A stretch of 14,490 bases of DNA from Chloroflexota bacterium (GTDB taxonomy: Bacteria; Chloroflexota; Dehalococcoidia; UBA3495): the NCBI GenBank assembly GCA_022563275.1, contig JADFNR010000024.1, positions 14,587 to 29,076 of the forward strand, in the 5' to 3' direction. The position numbers and the translations under genes were made by a program. Below are positions 14,445 to 14,490 of this stretch, in pieces. Positions within the stretch are counted from its first letter, which is position 1. Each line of letters opens with the position of its first letter. The notes under the pieces were generated by a model. The model was not told where the DNA came from, did not search any database, and saw only the letters and a program-made list of their open reading frames with translations.

Positions 14445-14490
14445 GTATCTTCCTCCCATACTACGATTTACTACTATCAAATGATGGTTT

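Overview
The window reads as a bacterial chromosome of moderately high GC with compact, mostly co-directional genes. I infer a member of Chloroflexota, perhaps a Dehalococcoidia/SAR202-like lineage. The reasons are the short-N-terminus IF-2, the mycobacterial-type CysM beside a MoeB-like E1 and an Rrf2 regulator, a small polytopic protein resembling DUF5518, and a lipoprotein solute-binding protein with a Ser/Thr/Pro/Ala linker. No rRNA or marker-gene alignment was possible, so this placement is tentative.

Left part (1-6958, all minus strand). Transcription runs right to left. A hotdog thioesterase (6518-6958) is followed by a promoter and an Rrf2 Fe-S regulator (5992-6429). Next comes a 369-bp gap holding a consensus promoter inside a three-block dyad, a roughly 138-nt leader or small RNA, and a terminator-like element. 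Then come a MoeB/ThiF-like E1 enzyme (4777-5622) and a CysM-type cysteine synthase (3687-4637). Rrf2, E1 and CysM look like a sulfur-assimilation module of the kind that uses a protein thiocarboxylate (CysO) as sulfur donor, though CysO and its peptidase are not here. A separate strong promoter (3482-3511) drives the transcription/translation operon nusA - rnpM (ylxR) - infB. infB runs off the left edge, and no rimP lies upstream of nusA. NusA carries an unusual acidic low-complexity region followed by an RGG-rich tail.

Right part (7080-12576, plus strand). A structured 5' leader precedes a co-directional run: small membrane protein, UPF0104-type polytopic protein, UbiA-family prenyltransferase resembling decaprenyl-phosphate phosphoribosyltransferase, DUF362 protein, divergent YchF-like GTPase, and GNAT acetyltransferase. 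The run ends at a perfect 14-bp terminator hairpin (12541-12576). The two membrane proteins suggest polyprenyl-phosphate-linked glycolipid chemistry.

Far right (12624-14444, minus strand). A lipoprotein family-5 solute-binding protein for an ABC importer converges on that terminator. Its permease and ATPase genes are not in the window.

I found no tRNA, rRNA, CRISPR array, insertion sequence or phage gene. The most interesting unexplained signals are the dyad-promoter/leader/terminator unit before the E1 gene, the NusA RGG tail, and the YchF homologue with a degraded G3 motif.
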